From Pegea sp. RAD2-039 (lineage: Eukaryota > Chordata > Thaliacea > Salpida > Salpidae): a stretch of 64,000 nucleotides of DNA. Of this stretch, positions 1 through 9,361 are shown piece after piece. The stretch is taken from positions 1 to 64,000 of the forward strand of contig JAQGEQ010000189.1 of the NCBI GenBank assembly GCA_034620365.1, given 5' to 3'. The notes under the pieces are model-generated. The model did no database searches. It was not told the DNA's origin and worked only from the letters and a program-made list of their open reading frames with translations. Position 1 is the stretch's first letter. Every line of letters starts with the position of its first letter. The position numbers were made by a program, and so were the translations under genes.

Positions 1-221
1 ATTTAAAACCGGAGTAGGAACCTCGTAGGCAGTTTGTCGCTGTGCTCAGTGTCTTTCCAGAAGCTCCTACGACGCCAGTTGCATCAGTCCTTCTGTTCCG
101 CTTCACACCTAGATGGCGTAGAGAGTGGAATCCTGCTGCATTGGCAACAACTAGATATTCACTTCTTCTTTTGCTTACAGCAAAGAAGGCCCATAATATT
201 ATTATTATTAAGTTATCTAAT
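1..221. other. unassigned sequence before LINE tail
   Basis: This stretch is less AT-rich than its surroundings. It is open in two forward frames (34-237 and 42-242), but I recognise no protein in either. It runs directly into a diverged LINE 3' tail, so it may be an older part of that element or the end of a gene lying to the left. No splice signals or protein motifs let me decide. Confidence 0.25.
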
Positions 222-375
222 ATCATTGGTTACATGATTTGAGGACTACTGAAATGTCACGTGTCACATCTTTTGCTTTCTAGATTTCTAACTTAATAGA
301 TATTATTTGTGAGAATGTGTGTTACCGAGAGGTGCTCTCTTCAGGCACCCTCTTTAACGTTTATTGAAATATATA
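222..375 (+). mobile_element. LINE 3' end, diverged
   Basis: The segment reading 'gaggactactgaaatg' and then 'gagaatgtgtgtta' matches, with substitutions, the 3' tail of the copies at about 2770-2930 (+) and, reverse-complemented, at 2127-2215 and 8310-8450. The copy at 8.3-9.15 kb carries reverse-transcriptase C-terminal coding sequence in front of the same tail, which identifies the family as a non-LTR retrotransposon. Only the tail survives here. Confidence 0.7.
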
Positions 376-519
376 AATTAATTATTAAGTGATATCATCT
401 TAATAATATTTATCTAACTTTGAATGCATAATTATTATTATTGAAACAATAATAAAGTTTAAACAAATAAAATTTGCTGGTAAAATTTCTAAAATAATTT
501 TTTTCGAACTTCTTTATAG

Positions 520-1573
520 ACCAACTAAAGATATTTGGACTGAATTAAAGAAGAGATTATATGATAAAGATTTCCTTGATTCTTTTGAAAATCTTTTTAA
601 GGCGTATGATCAAAACAAACAACCAACAAATTATTTGATTGACGAATTCATGGGTAGATTCCTGAAAACAAAAGTTGGAAAAAAACTGGAAGTTTACTTG
701 CGGCAAACTTTGGGCAACCAAATAAGTGCTTTACATTCTTACCTTTATGTTTCCTTCTTGACAAATTTATCAAAAAGTTTGTTTTTAGAAAGTGGGCACG
801 ATGCTGTTAGGACTTATATCAAAAAAATTTGGTTTGAACGATATCCAGATATAACTACAAGTCATAGGTAAATAAATTTGTATTAATTAAGTTCAAGCGT
901 TAATTTATTATTTCAGTTTTAAGCATGTGTTTTATGGTTCCATTAATACGACCCTGGAAATAGTTAATGGGATGCATAACTGGATTCAATTCAATCGATT
1001 AAATGGAGAAAAAAATATAACCAACATTAAATTAACTAACAGCAAAGTGAATGGCGCAAAGCATAAAGTAAGTTTTGATAAACATTTTTGGCTATTAACT
1101 ATTAATTAGTTTAATTTTTGGTTTATGTTGTAATCAAAATAGTTTAATTAATTTAAATGTTTTCAGCCACTTTTGTGCAAAGTTGATTTCTATTGGAAAC
1201 AAGCTAAAAAATTATATGATTCAATTATGGTTGGCCTAGACCCTGCATATGAATTTGCTATTTATACTTATTGTTTTAGCCATATGAAAAAAGAAAAAGA
1301 AGAAGAAGAAGAAACGTAAGTTATTATGTAAAATTATTTATTTGAGAATAATTTTTATACTGTTTTTTAAGTTTATAAATATTTTTTTGTATTAAAAATG
1401 AAGTTTATTACGTTTAATTTTTTGTTATTAACCAAAAGTTAATATCAGTTTTTTTATTTATTAGTTGTGCAGTTACTTTGGAGAAAAAAGTTGCTATAAT
1501 CAAAATTATCAAAAAAAAATTTAATAGAAATAAACAAAAAACTAAAAGTGCATTTTTCGTGGAGTATGAATGA
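520..1573 (+). CDS. EndoU-family endoribonuclease, 3' exons
   Basis: The protein reads through four exons: 520-867, 917-1067, 1167-1315 and 1465-1573. All introns are GT-AG (49, 99 and 149 nt) and all joins keep frame, ending at TGA 1571-1573. Diagnostic EndoU (XendoU/placental protein 11) motifs are present: SFKHVFYG and GMHNWIQF carry the two catalytic-type histidines. Exon 3 has YWKQAKK, with candidate catalytic lysines, and then GLDPAYEFAIYTYCF. Family members are metal-dependent RNases that cut at uridylates. The N-terminal part of the domain is not in this frame: the first visible exon opens at an acceptor (ag before 520), so earlier exons are off-window or lost to the LINE at 222-375. 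The C-terminus is unusual, with a Glu/Lys run before the last intron and a lysine-rich end. No stops or frameshifts occur, so it may be functional if its 5' exons exist. Confidence 0.82.
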
Positions 1574-2096
1574 TTATCATTTAAAAATAAAATAGCTTGC
1601 TAAAGAATTGAGCTTTAATCAAAAGATTAATAAAAAACAATGAAAAATAAATTCTGTTTTTTTTTAGGTTTATTTAGAAATAAGAAGTCAATATTTTGAT
1701 TTTTCAGAAAGATTAAAAAAATTTCGACGATTAATTAAAATTTAAACTTTTTTTTTGTAGCTTCAATGTCCAAAATAATTAAGAAATATTTTATTAGAAA
1801 GAAATTTTTCATGAAATAATTAAAGTCTTTGAAATAAAAACATTTTTATTAAATAAGTGATATAAAACATCTGAGTGTTTAACGAAGTTTTCTACTTTAA
1901 CATAAACTAGATATTTTATTCGTCTTAAAAAATGTTAAAATATCGAAATAACATTTATTGCAACAAATTTATTTATAATTTGATGATGAATTAAAACTAA
2001 GTTATAATAATTAGATAATAGAACAAGCTTATTAAAGATCTGTTTTGATTACAGATACGAAACAGTCACTGCTTAAACTTTAAACTTCTTAATGAA
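1574..2096. other. AT-rich spacer
   Basis: This is very AT-rich sequence after the EndoU stop, with many homopolymer runs. Candidate AATAAA-type polyadenylation hexamers are present but too common in this composition to assign. I see no gene here. Confidence 0.5.
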
Positions 2097-2485
2097 TATT
2101 TATTTATTTATTTATTTATTTATTACAATAAATGTGAAGGAGGGTGCCTAAAGAGAGCACCTCTCGCTAACACACATTCTCACAAATTAGATCTATTTGA
2201 CGTGTAAACGAAAAAGTATATGACAATGAAGAATTGCACAGAATCATAGTATTGTAAAATAGAAAAATTCACAGTTTAGAAATGGCAATGTTGGCGATGT
2301 TATAACAATTCAGCTTTTTCTTGAACAGCATAAGTGATTTTGACATGACAATCTCTGATGGCAGATTGTTCCATGTACTGATTGTGCGGTATGAGAAAAA
2401 ACTTAATCTGGTTAACGTAGCTGGTGGAGTGGGCTTATTAAGATGTAATTTATGTCTTCTAAGTTGATATAACTTAGAAATATTT
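2097..2485 (-). mobile_element. LINE 3' fragment with (TTTA)n tail
   Basis: The segment starts with a TTTA microsatellite at 2097-2126. On the minus strand this is the (TAAA)n terminus of the element. It continues through the conserved tail (reverse complement of gagaatgtgtgttagcgag) into a degenerate version of the reverse-transcriptase C-terminal coding region that is better preserved at 8520-8690. Frameshifts prevent a continuous reading frame. It lies tail to head with the plus-strand copy at 2590-2930. Confidence 0.72.
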
Positions 2486-2589
2486 TAAACTTTATTATGT
2501 TACAGCCAAAATGCTCGATATAATTTATTTATTTTAACTCTATGAAAAAATACATTAAATATTATTTTATAAAATACTATATAAACTAT

Positions 2590-2935
2590 TATTGTTTATA
2601 TATATTATGGAGTACCATATAATATCTGATGTCCAACATGGCTTTGTGAAACGGAGATCTTCCCTGACTCAACATCTCACTTTTCTTAATGAGATTACTG
2701 CCCATTACGAAAGTAATACTCACTGTGACTTTTTGTTTATATTATTAAAATTCTATGTAATTGTTCACTGTTATATGCTTTGAGGACTACTGAAATGCCA
2801 TGTGTTGCATCTTTTATTTTCTATATTTCTAACTAAATAGATGTTATTTGTGAGAATGTGTGTTAGCGAGAGGTAATCTCTTCAGGCACCCTTCTTCGCG
2901 TTTATTGAAATCGATAAATAAATATTACAAAATAC
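2590..2935 (+). mobile_element. internally deleted LINE copy
   Basis: The open frame 2592-2783 begins with a reverse-transcriptase palm/fingers signature (QHGFVKRRSSLTQHLTFLNE, then CD). Without a stop it jumps to the 3'-terminal part of the element (FLFILLKFYVIVHC) that in the 8.3-9.15 kb copy lies next to the tail. The conserved 3' tail follows at 2780-2930. The middle of the element, about the second half of the RT domain and the thumb, is missing. This is a non-autonomous deletion derivative. Confidence 0.75.
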
Positions 2936-4010
2936 TATATAAACTACTATAGTTTATAATATATTCCGTTTAATTTTATAATTTAATTTTATGTAAATCC
3001 TCTTATCAGACTAACTTTCTATGCTTTAAAGATTTTAATCAAAATTAAGCTGTAAAGCTTAAATTGTCAGTTATTTAAATTTAATTCAAGTTTATCTAAA
3101 ATCGTAAAGCTTTTAATTTTTTTCTATAATATGATTTACCGTCTACTGCAGATTAATTTTATTGGATCATATTTAAATAATAATTACTAGTCTTTTTTTT
3201 GCTTGCTTAAGATTAAAAAAATAATACCAAATTTAATTTATAAAAACAATTGAATATCCGTTTGACTTTGAATTTATCTAAAAATTTAATTGGCAACACT
3301 TTTTAACGTTCGTATAGCCTAGAAACACTACAAGCCATTCGGTTAAAATTTGAATAAATAATTTTTATTTTAGAAAATAACTTTTTTTAATAAATTTGCA
3401 ATCACTAAATTTTATTATATTATTGATTAAATAATATATTTATTTCTAATTAAGTATATTATTTAATTATTATTATTTACAAAGTTGTTTTAAATTTACT
3501 AAATAAATTAGAAAATAATTTTTTATTTATAATTTTTGTAATTAAAATATTTATTTTTTACTTTTCAAAATTATACTTTTTTAATTTGTTTTATATTTAA
3601 TAAATATTTTGTAATAAATTTTTTCATTCAAAATTAAATATTTTATTTTGTTTCTAAATTTTAAGTTTTAGATTAGATTTATAAATTTTATTTTTTTGCA
3701 TTTAACTAAATCATTTTTTAAAAAATCTTATTTTTATGATTAAATATTAATTTAATTCAATCTTCTAGAATTTAGTTTTATGAGTTTAAATAGAATAATT
3801 ATTAACTTATTACTTTATAAATTGGTTTTTAAATATTTATTTATCATCAAATTTGTGTTTTAAACAGTTTAATAAAAAAATAATTCTTAAACAAATTATT
3901 TTATTTTTTATAATAATAAATTCAAAACTATTTTTTAAGAAATAATTTTATAAAGTTAACTAAATAATTTCTTTTTATTTTTTATAATCAAAATCTATTC
4001 TTAAATTGTT
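2936..4010. other. AT-rich upstream region of STK36
   Basis: About 1.1 kb of extremely AT-rich sequence contains no ORF, repeat family or motif that I can recognise. It should hold the STK36 promoter and perhaps a 5' UTR intron, but the composition hides any individual element. Confidence 0.5.
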
Positions 4011-4016
4011 TTTCAG
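4005..4016 (+). promoter_or_regulatory. candidate splice acceptor before STK36 start
   Basis: The sequence 'ttgtttttcag' ends at 4016, 52 nt before the STK36 ATG. It is the only strong pyrimidine-tract acceptor close upstream and could end a 5' UTR intron or serve as a trans-splice site. This is inference from sequence shape alone. Confidence 0.4.
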
Positions 4017-4068
4017 ATTTATACAACTTGCTCATGTAATGTAAATTATTTTGATCTTCAAAATCACA

Positions 4069-7000
4069 ATGGAAAGTTATCATGTCTTAGATGTTATTGG
4101 TGAAGGGTCTTTTGGGAAAGTCTATAAAGGTCGCAAACGTTATACAGGTCACGTGGTTGCTCTAAAGTTCATTCCCAAGGCTGGTAAATCCCCTAAAGAC
4201 TTAAAAAACTTAAAAAAAGAAATTGAAATAATGTCAGATTTAAAACATCCAAATATCATTGAGATGTTAGATAGTTATGAAACAGATAAAGAAGTTGTTG
4301 TTGTAACTGAATTTGCAGAAGGAGAACTCTTCCAAATTCTTGAAGATGATGGAAAGCTTTCAGAAGATCAAGTCAATGACATCACTTGCCAATTACTTTC
4401 AGCCCTTTTTTATCTCCATTCTCATAGAATACTTCATAGAGATATGAAACCACAAAATGTCTTGATTGGAAAAGGTGGTGTCGTAAAGTTATGTGATTTT
4501 GGATTTGCTCGCGCTATGAGTGTCAACACCCTTGTACTCACGTCTATTAAAGGTACTCCCTTGTATATGTCACCTGAACTCGTAGAGGAAAAACCATATG
4601 ATCATAACGCAGATTTATGGTCACTTGGTTGTATCTTATATGAGTTATATACAGGCAAACCACCTTTCTACACTAATAGTATCTTTCAATTAGTTAGTCT
4701 TATCATAAAAGATGATATTAAATGGCCGAAATCAATGAGTGAAGATTTCAGAAGTTTTCTGAGGGGTCTGCTTACAAAAGATCCTCGTAAAAGACTCACT
4801 TGGCCTTATCTTTTAAATCATCCTTTTGTTAGAGGTAAAGTTGTGGTGGTCGATGAAAATCCAGGAGTTGATCCTTTTACAGAAGAACCGACGCCTGAAG
4901 TGACGGAAGCAAAACAAAAAGTCTTCCTTAAAGCAACATCTAAAGGTAGTGGATCAAAAATCTTACGAAAAGCTAGACAGAAGATGACTTCAAGTGCCCA
5001 GAAAACTAAACCTAAAGAAGTTACCAGCACGACACGCCCTTCAAAAGATAGAAAGAATCTTTCAAAGTCTTTATCAAATGGATCTAGAAATCAGGGAACA
5101 AAACACAATCATGGTGATGAAGATAAAACAGGGTCAGAAGATGACTGGCAAGAAATTATAGAAGCAACAGATCCTAATAGTATGCAGCTAACTACTCCGA
5201 TGGTTCTTCTATCAGATGAAGATTTTAAAAAACGTCTTCTTCAACAGATTAACTCCTCGAAAAATCAACTTCTTAGCGGTAAACTTAGTGGTGTGTCTCG
5301 TATGAGATCTTTGCTAAAAGTAATTGCAAATCTACTTACTACTAAATGTGATGTTGTTATGTTATGGGATTTTTGCTGTCACTTACATATTCCTTCTCGT
5401 TTTATTGATCTTCTTCATGAAATTCTTCAACAAGACTCAATCACTAGAAGACCCTGGTTCGCGCAAATCGTCACTGACGTCATAGCTATGCTGACTGCAT
5501 GGGCAGCTAGTGATTTTAACATCACAAACATCACCAACAAACAAAACCAAGACACAATGTCAGTTTTTGCCAAGCAAGCAGTTGATCTTCTTCATCTTCT
5601 CGCGAAGATTGTGTCTCATAAATCCCTTGATCAGGTTGCAGTTCACACACAATCTTTACTCTGCATCATCTTCATCTGTGAGAGCTGCGATCATGGTCAA
5701 AACCCTGATTTAGCTCACACAGTTTACAAAGAGCTTTCTAAAAGTCCTTACATCAACTTTGTACTTGAAGAGAGCTGCAAAGACTCACAGGAAGTTGCAG
5801 AACAAACCAATAGCCTCCAAGCAGTCTGCATCTCATGTCTTGCTGCTCTCAGCTACATTCCAGTAGTTGCTCTTCCAATAGAGTCCCACAAAAACCAAAC
5901 CTCCTCTAAGATCATAGACTTCTTCACGACAAATAAATCATTTTTTAATCAAATTATTCAATCCACCACAAACCCAAAAACCCAACTAAATGCTCTCAAA
6001 GTGATGACGTCATGCTGCCAAGGAAACCCACTGTTAACCAATCAACTGATGACGAAGAACAACATCCAGTTGTTGATGAAGACACTAAATCAACTGATAG
6101 ATGATCCAGATGAAGCTTCATCACAAACAGTTGACATTATCCTCAACCTTCTCATCACTTCAGTTGATACTTTGAAATCGAAATCAAAGATACCACTAGA
6201 TGGCGTCACAACTTTATTATCGCGCGTTTTATGTGACGCTCATCAACCGACTCATAGTCTCGCGGCCGCTGCGTTGATCTCTGAACTCAGTGATCTTGGT
6301 TTCAACTTTGAACTAGAACTGGACCGCATCCTTGAGGTCCTAAGTTTTGCAGTGGCCAATCTCACTGAGGTGGACACCCTACCACCGCCAGGACGCGGTC
6401 TCTTGGACGGAGCAGTATTTATGGTCAAGCAAATAGTCCTGACCGGCGAGTATGGACCAGTACGTCGCTTCCTGGCCAGCGGTGTATGGATGGCTTTGTG
6501 GTATCGACTGGGCCACACTTTGAGAGTAGAAATCTCAGATGATGCCATGGAAACCGATCGTAATTTATCTGCGCGACCAATAACTGGTCCACAACGTGAC
6601 GTCACAGACGCCTACGATCCGATGCTGATGTCTACGAGAGCGATCCTGCATCTACTCAGCACTACGCGCGCTGTGGTTGCCTGGGAAACCGAAGAATACA
6701 TCACGATGCTGTGTAACGTCAACGGAGTTGCCTTGCCAACGCTTGTACGGTTGCTAACGCCGGAATTCGCCACAGCTTACAACGTTGTCATGGTAACCAA
6801 ACACGCGATGTAGTCGAGAAGTTGATAATTTCAGCAATTAATTGTTTAAATTTTCCTTTTATCTTAGAGATTAGTTCTCATCTTCTAATCCCAATCACTT
6901 CATCATATGCTCAACTTGACTTACTCCCTCTAGTGGTCAATTGTTGTCAAATGATAAATGAAGATCGTTGCTCATCTGCGATCTCTCTCATCACTTCGAT

Positions 7001-7856
7001 TTGCATCCACCATTCCTCATCTCTTTATCGACTCTTCCAACTTTTCTCTGATCCCAAAATCCTCCTCAAATTCCAACATCTTCTCTCATCTTCAAAGACT
7101 TCTTCTTCTTCCCGATCTCAAATCCTTCGTCTCTTCTCACACGCGATGAATATTGACGTCATCGCCGCTGCGCCTCACGTCATCAACATCTTTCTTCATC
7201 CACCTGCTAACGCGACATCTGCGATGACGTCACTTCTCGCTTCTGATGACGTCATCGTGCAGATTGGCTGCATCGAAGTTCTCTGCGCGATCCTATCACT
7301 AGTAGATGCTGAAAAGCGGTTGTCACGTGACCCTGACGAAGCTCTCGATTCTCTAGCGCCCGTTGTCATAGCAGCGTTGCAAATAGGTGCTGACCAATCG
7401 GGTAGATTCGCGCCATCTACTCTGACGTCACTGCATCACGTGATGACGTTGTTGAAGTTGTTGTTAGCGAGTCCAGAGTCACGTGTTCGGATATGTGGCT
7501 GCACTATTTTTAATTATTTGTTGACCATTGATCAGTCCATGCAGCAGTCCGCGACCACTGCTGGTCTGTCAGGTCTTCTCGCGGACACTGTACTTAACGA
7601 CAAACAATTGCCGGTCAAATTAGCGGCCGCTCAAGCACTCGTACATTTTTCTAAATTTCTGCCGGGTAAGGAGACACTTTTTCCCGCCGGAGTTGCTCGC
7701 AGGCTCGATCAGATGTGTCGATCGCTCAAAGAAGGCCCTTATGAGGGCGAAAACCCGCGTCAGTGGCAGGAATTGGTTCTTCGAGCCCACCTGAAGCGAC
7801 TTGTGGTTGATTTAGTACCAGCAAAGTCAGTTGGAAAGTTAAAAACAGGAAAATGA
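4069..7856 (+). CDS. STK36: STK36/Fused serine-threonine kinase
   Basis: Ser/Thr kinase of the Fused family, a regulator of Hedgehog signalling and of motile-cilium central-pair assembly in animals. I chose ATG 4069 ([16 protein letters not shown]) because family members begin this way. Numbering from there, the kinase domain spans about residues 4-256. It has glycine loop GEGSFG 11-16, Lys33 in VALKF, Glu in KEIEIM about 51-53, HRDMKPQN with Asp125, DFG Asp143 and GTPLYMSPE ending at Glu170. All key residues are present. A Lys/Ser-rich linker of about 130 residues follows, then a long helical, armadillo/HEAT-like C-terminal half. The first frame stops at 6811-6813. The C-terminal part continues in another frame to TGA 7854-7856. 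Splicing 6810-6874 gives about 1240 residues, close to the usual length of about 1300. The gene is otherwise intronless, and its base composition becomes markedly more GC-rich toward the 3' end. Confidence 0.93.
6793..6874 (+). other. STK36: small intron or frameshift in STK36
   Basis: The reading frame changes here. The 6814-6867 stretch is AT-rich, unlike its GC-richer flanks, and ends with a pyrimidine tract and 'atcttagag' plus 'attag', as an intron would. Two splice pairs restore frame: donor 6810 (gtagtc) with acceptor 6874, or donor 6793 (gtaacc) with acceptor 6869. Alternatively, a one-base frameshift between about 6780 and 6810 would join the same two frames and keep this segment coding. 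I favour the intron. Confidence 0.55.
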
Positions 7857-8309
7857 AAAAATTTATAAAAAAATAGGAGATTTTTTTGATAGTTTTTGAA
7901 AATTTGAAGCAAATGTTTTGAGGATTTTTTTAGTCGCAGAATTGTTGTGAAGTACTAAATGATTTTTTACCTAAAATTTTGATGATCAGTTTTTTGCACA
8001 ATTTGTTTCTAACACTGTTTATTACTCGTCGATGAAAATAAAATTACTGATTCTACAAACTTTTAATAACAGCTGATCGCTTTAGTTAGTCTCTTGGGAA
8101 ATTTGATGAAAGAATTCTTTGAAAGTAAATAGAGTTGAGATAAATCATTTTTATCAAAAGGTTTTTGTTAGTTATAAAAGCTAACTTACAAACTTTTAAT
8201 TAATTTCTATTTTAGACAATTTATAACATCAAAAGTTTTTTGATATAAGTTTAAATGATTTCTTATTAACAAAACCATTGAATAAACATTTCAACCTTAA
8301 ATGTTATTG
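7857..8309 (+). other. STK36 3' UTR and spacer
   Basis: The region downstream of the STK36 stop contains an AATAAA hexamer at 8037-8042, the likeliest polyadenylation signal. It is followed by AT-rich spacer up to the minus-strand LINE tail. No other gene is seen. Confidence 0.5.
8037..8042 (+). terminator. putative poly(A) signal of STK36
   Basis: This is an AATAAA hexamer 181 nt after the STK36 stop codon. It is reasonably placed, though such hexamers are frequent in AT-rich DNA. Confidence 0.45.
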
Positions 8310-9160
8310 ACTTATTTCAATAAACGCGAAGGAGGGCGCCTGAAGAGAGCACCTCTCGCTAACACACATTCTCACAAATAACATCTATTTAGTCAAAAAT
8401 ATAGAAAGTAAAAGATGTAACACACATGGTATTTCAGTAGTCCTCAAAACATATAACAGTGAACAATTACATAGAATGTTAATAATATAAAAAAGAAAAA
8501 TTCCCAGTTCAGAAATGACAATGTTGGCAATATTATAACGGTTGAACATCTTTTTAAACAACGCGAGTGATTTTGACATGATAATGTCTGATGGCAGCTG
8601 GTTCCAAGTACTAACTGTGCGGTATGATAAAAAATTCGTTCTGATTAACGTACCAGGTGATATGGGCTTATCAAGATGTAATGTGTGTCGTCTGAGCTGA
8701 TATAACTTGAGGGAAGGACTAATGGAAAAGAAATCATCAAACTGAATGTCAATTAAATTGTGGATAATTTTAAAAATAAGAATTTAGTCGTATTTAATCC
8801 GTCGAATTTTCAAAGTATCTAAATTGAAGAAACTGAGACGATGTTTATAACTATCATATTTAATATTAAGTTTCCTGCATACTAATCTTGTAAATGTGGC
8901 CTGAACAGATTCGATTTTTTTGATATCACTAACTTGATATGACATACATGCACTGACATTGTATTCAAGAATTGGACGTACATATAATTTGAAAAGATTG
9001 ATAAAAAAGTATGGATCCTTAGAATTAAAGGTCTTTATAATGAGGAAGACAAGGTTGATTGATTTTCCAAAGATTTTGGAAACATAATTGCGCCATTTAA
9101 AGTCAAATAATGTGTCATTTAAAGTCAGATGATAGAGTAATGCCAACGTCTAGGACCGAA
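8310..9160 (-). mobile_element. LINE 3' part with RT C-terminus
   Basis: This is the best preserved copy of the family in the window. On the minus strand, 9146-8784 encodes the C-terminal region of a LINE reverse transcriptase, including YVRPILEYNVSACMS, DIKKIESVQATFTRL and LDTLKIRRIKYD. Downstream at about 8690-8385, after a frame break, comes the typical end segment (NFLSYRTVSTWNQLPSDII). The tail (reverse complement of gagaatgtgtgttagcgag) ends at about 8310 next to 'tttattgaaataagt'. The pattern resembles CR1/L2/Jockey-type elements. It is 5'-truncated and lacks the catalytic FADD-type core, so it is dead. Confidence 0.8.
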
Positions 9161-9187
9161 GATATTCGTTGAATAATAAATCTATTG

Positions 9188-9361
9188 ATGGAGTATTGGT
9201 TTAGTGAAAGTGCAGCTGGTTTACAGTCTGACTCGTCTTTGGATCGATATATTATCACTAATTCTAAACATTTCGATGGTTATTTTAAAAAACAATATTT
9301 TATAAAAAGAAACTTAATAATTGATTATACCGATGATTTTATAGAAGATAAATTGAGTTGA
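9188..9361 (+). CDS. orphan 57-codon ORF, possible terminal exon
   Basis: The ORF runs from ATG 9188 to TGA 9359-9361 and starts MEYWFSESAAGLQ. Unlike neighbouring AT-rich ORFs, it has mixed, protein-like composition (Trp, Asp, Ser, Gln, His) and an acidic end (DYTDDFIEDKLS). In-frame stops lie just upstream, so it is either a tiny gene or a last exon cut off from its gene by the adjacent LINE at 8310-9160. I do not recognise the family. Confidence 0.35.
   Translation: MEYWFSESAAGLQSDSSLDRYIITNSKHFDGYFKKQYFIKRNLIIDYTDDFIEDKLS

Noticed and set aside
4818-5030. Minus-strand ORFs 4818-5030 and 6252-6605, and plus-strand ORF 5510-5713
   Set aside because: All lie inside the STK36 coding sequence in other frames.
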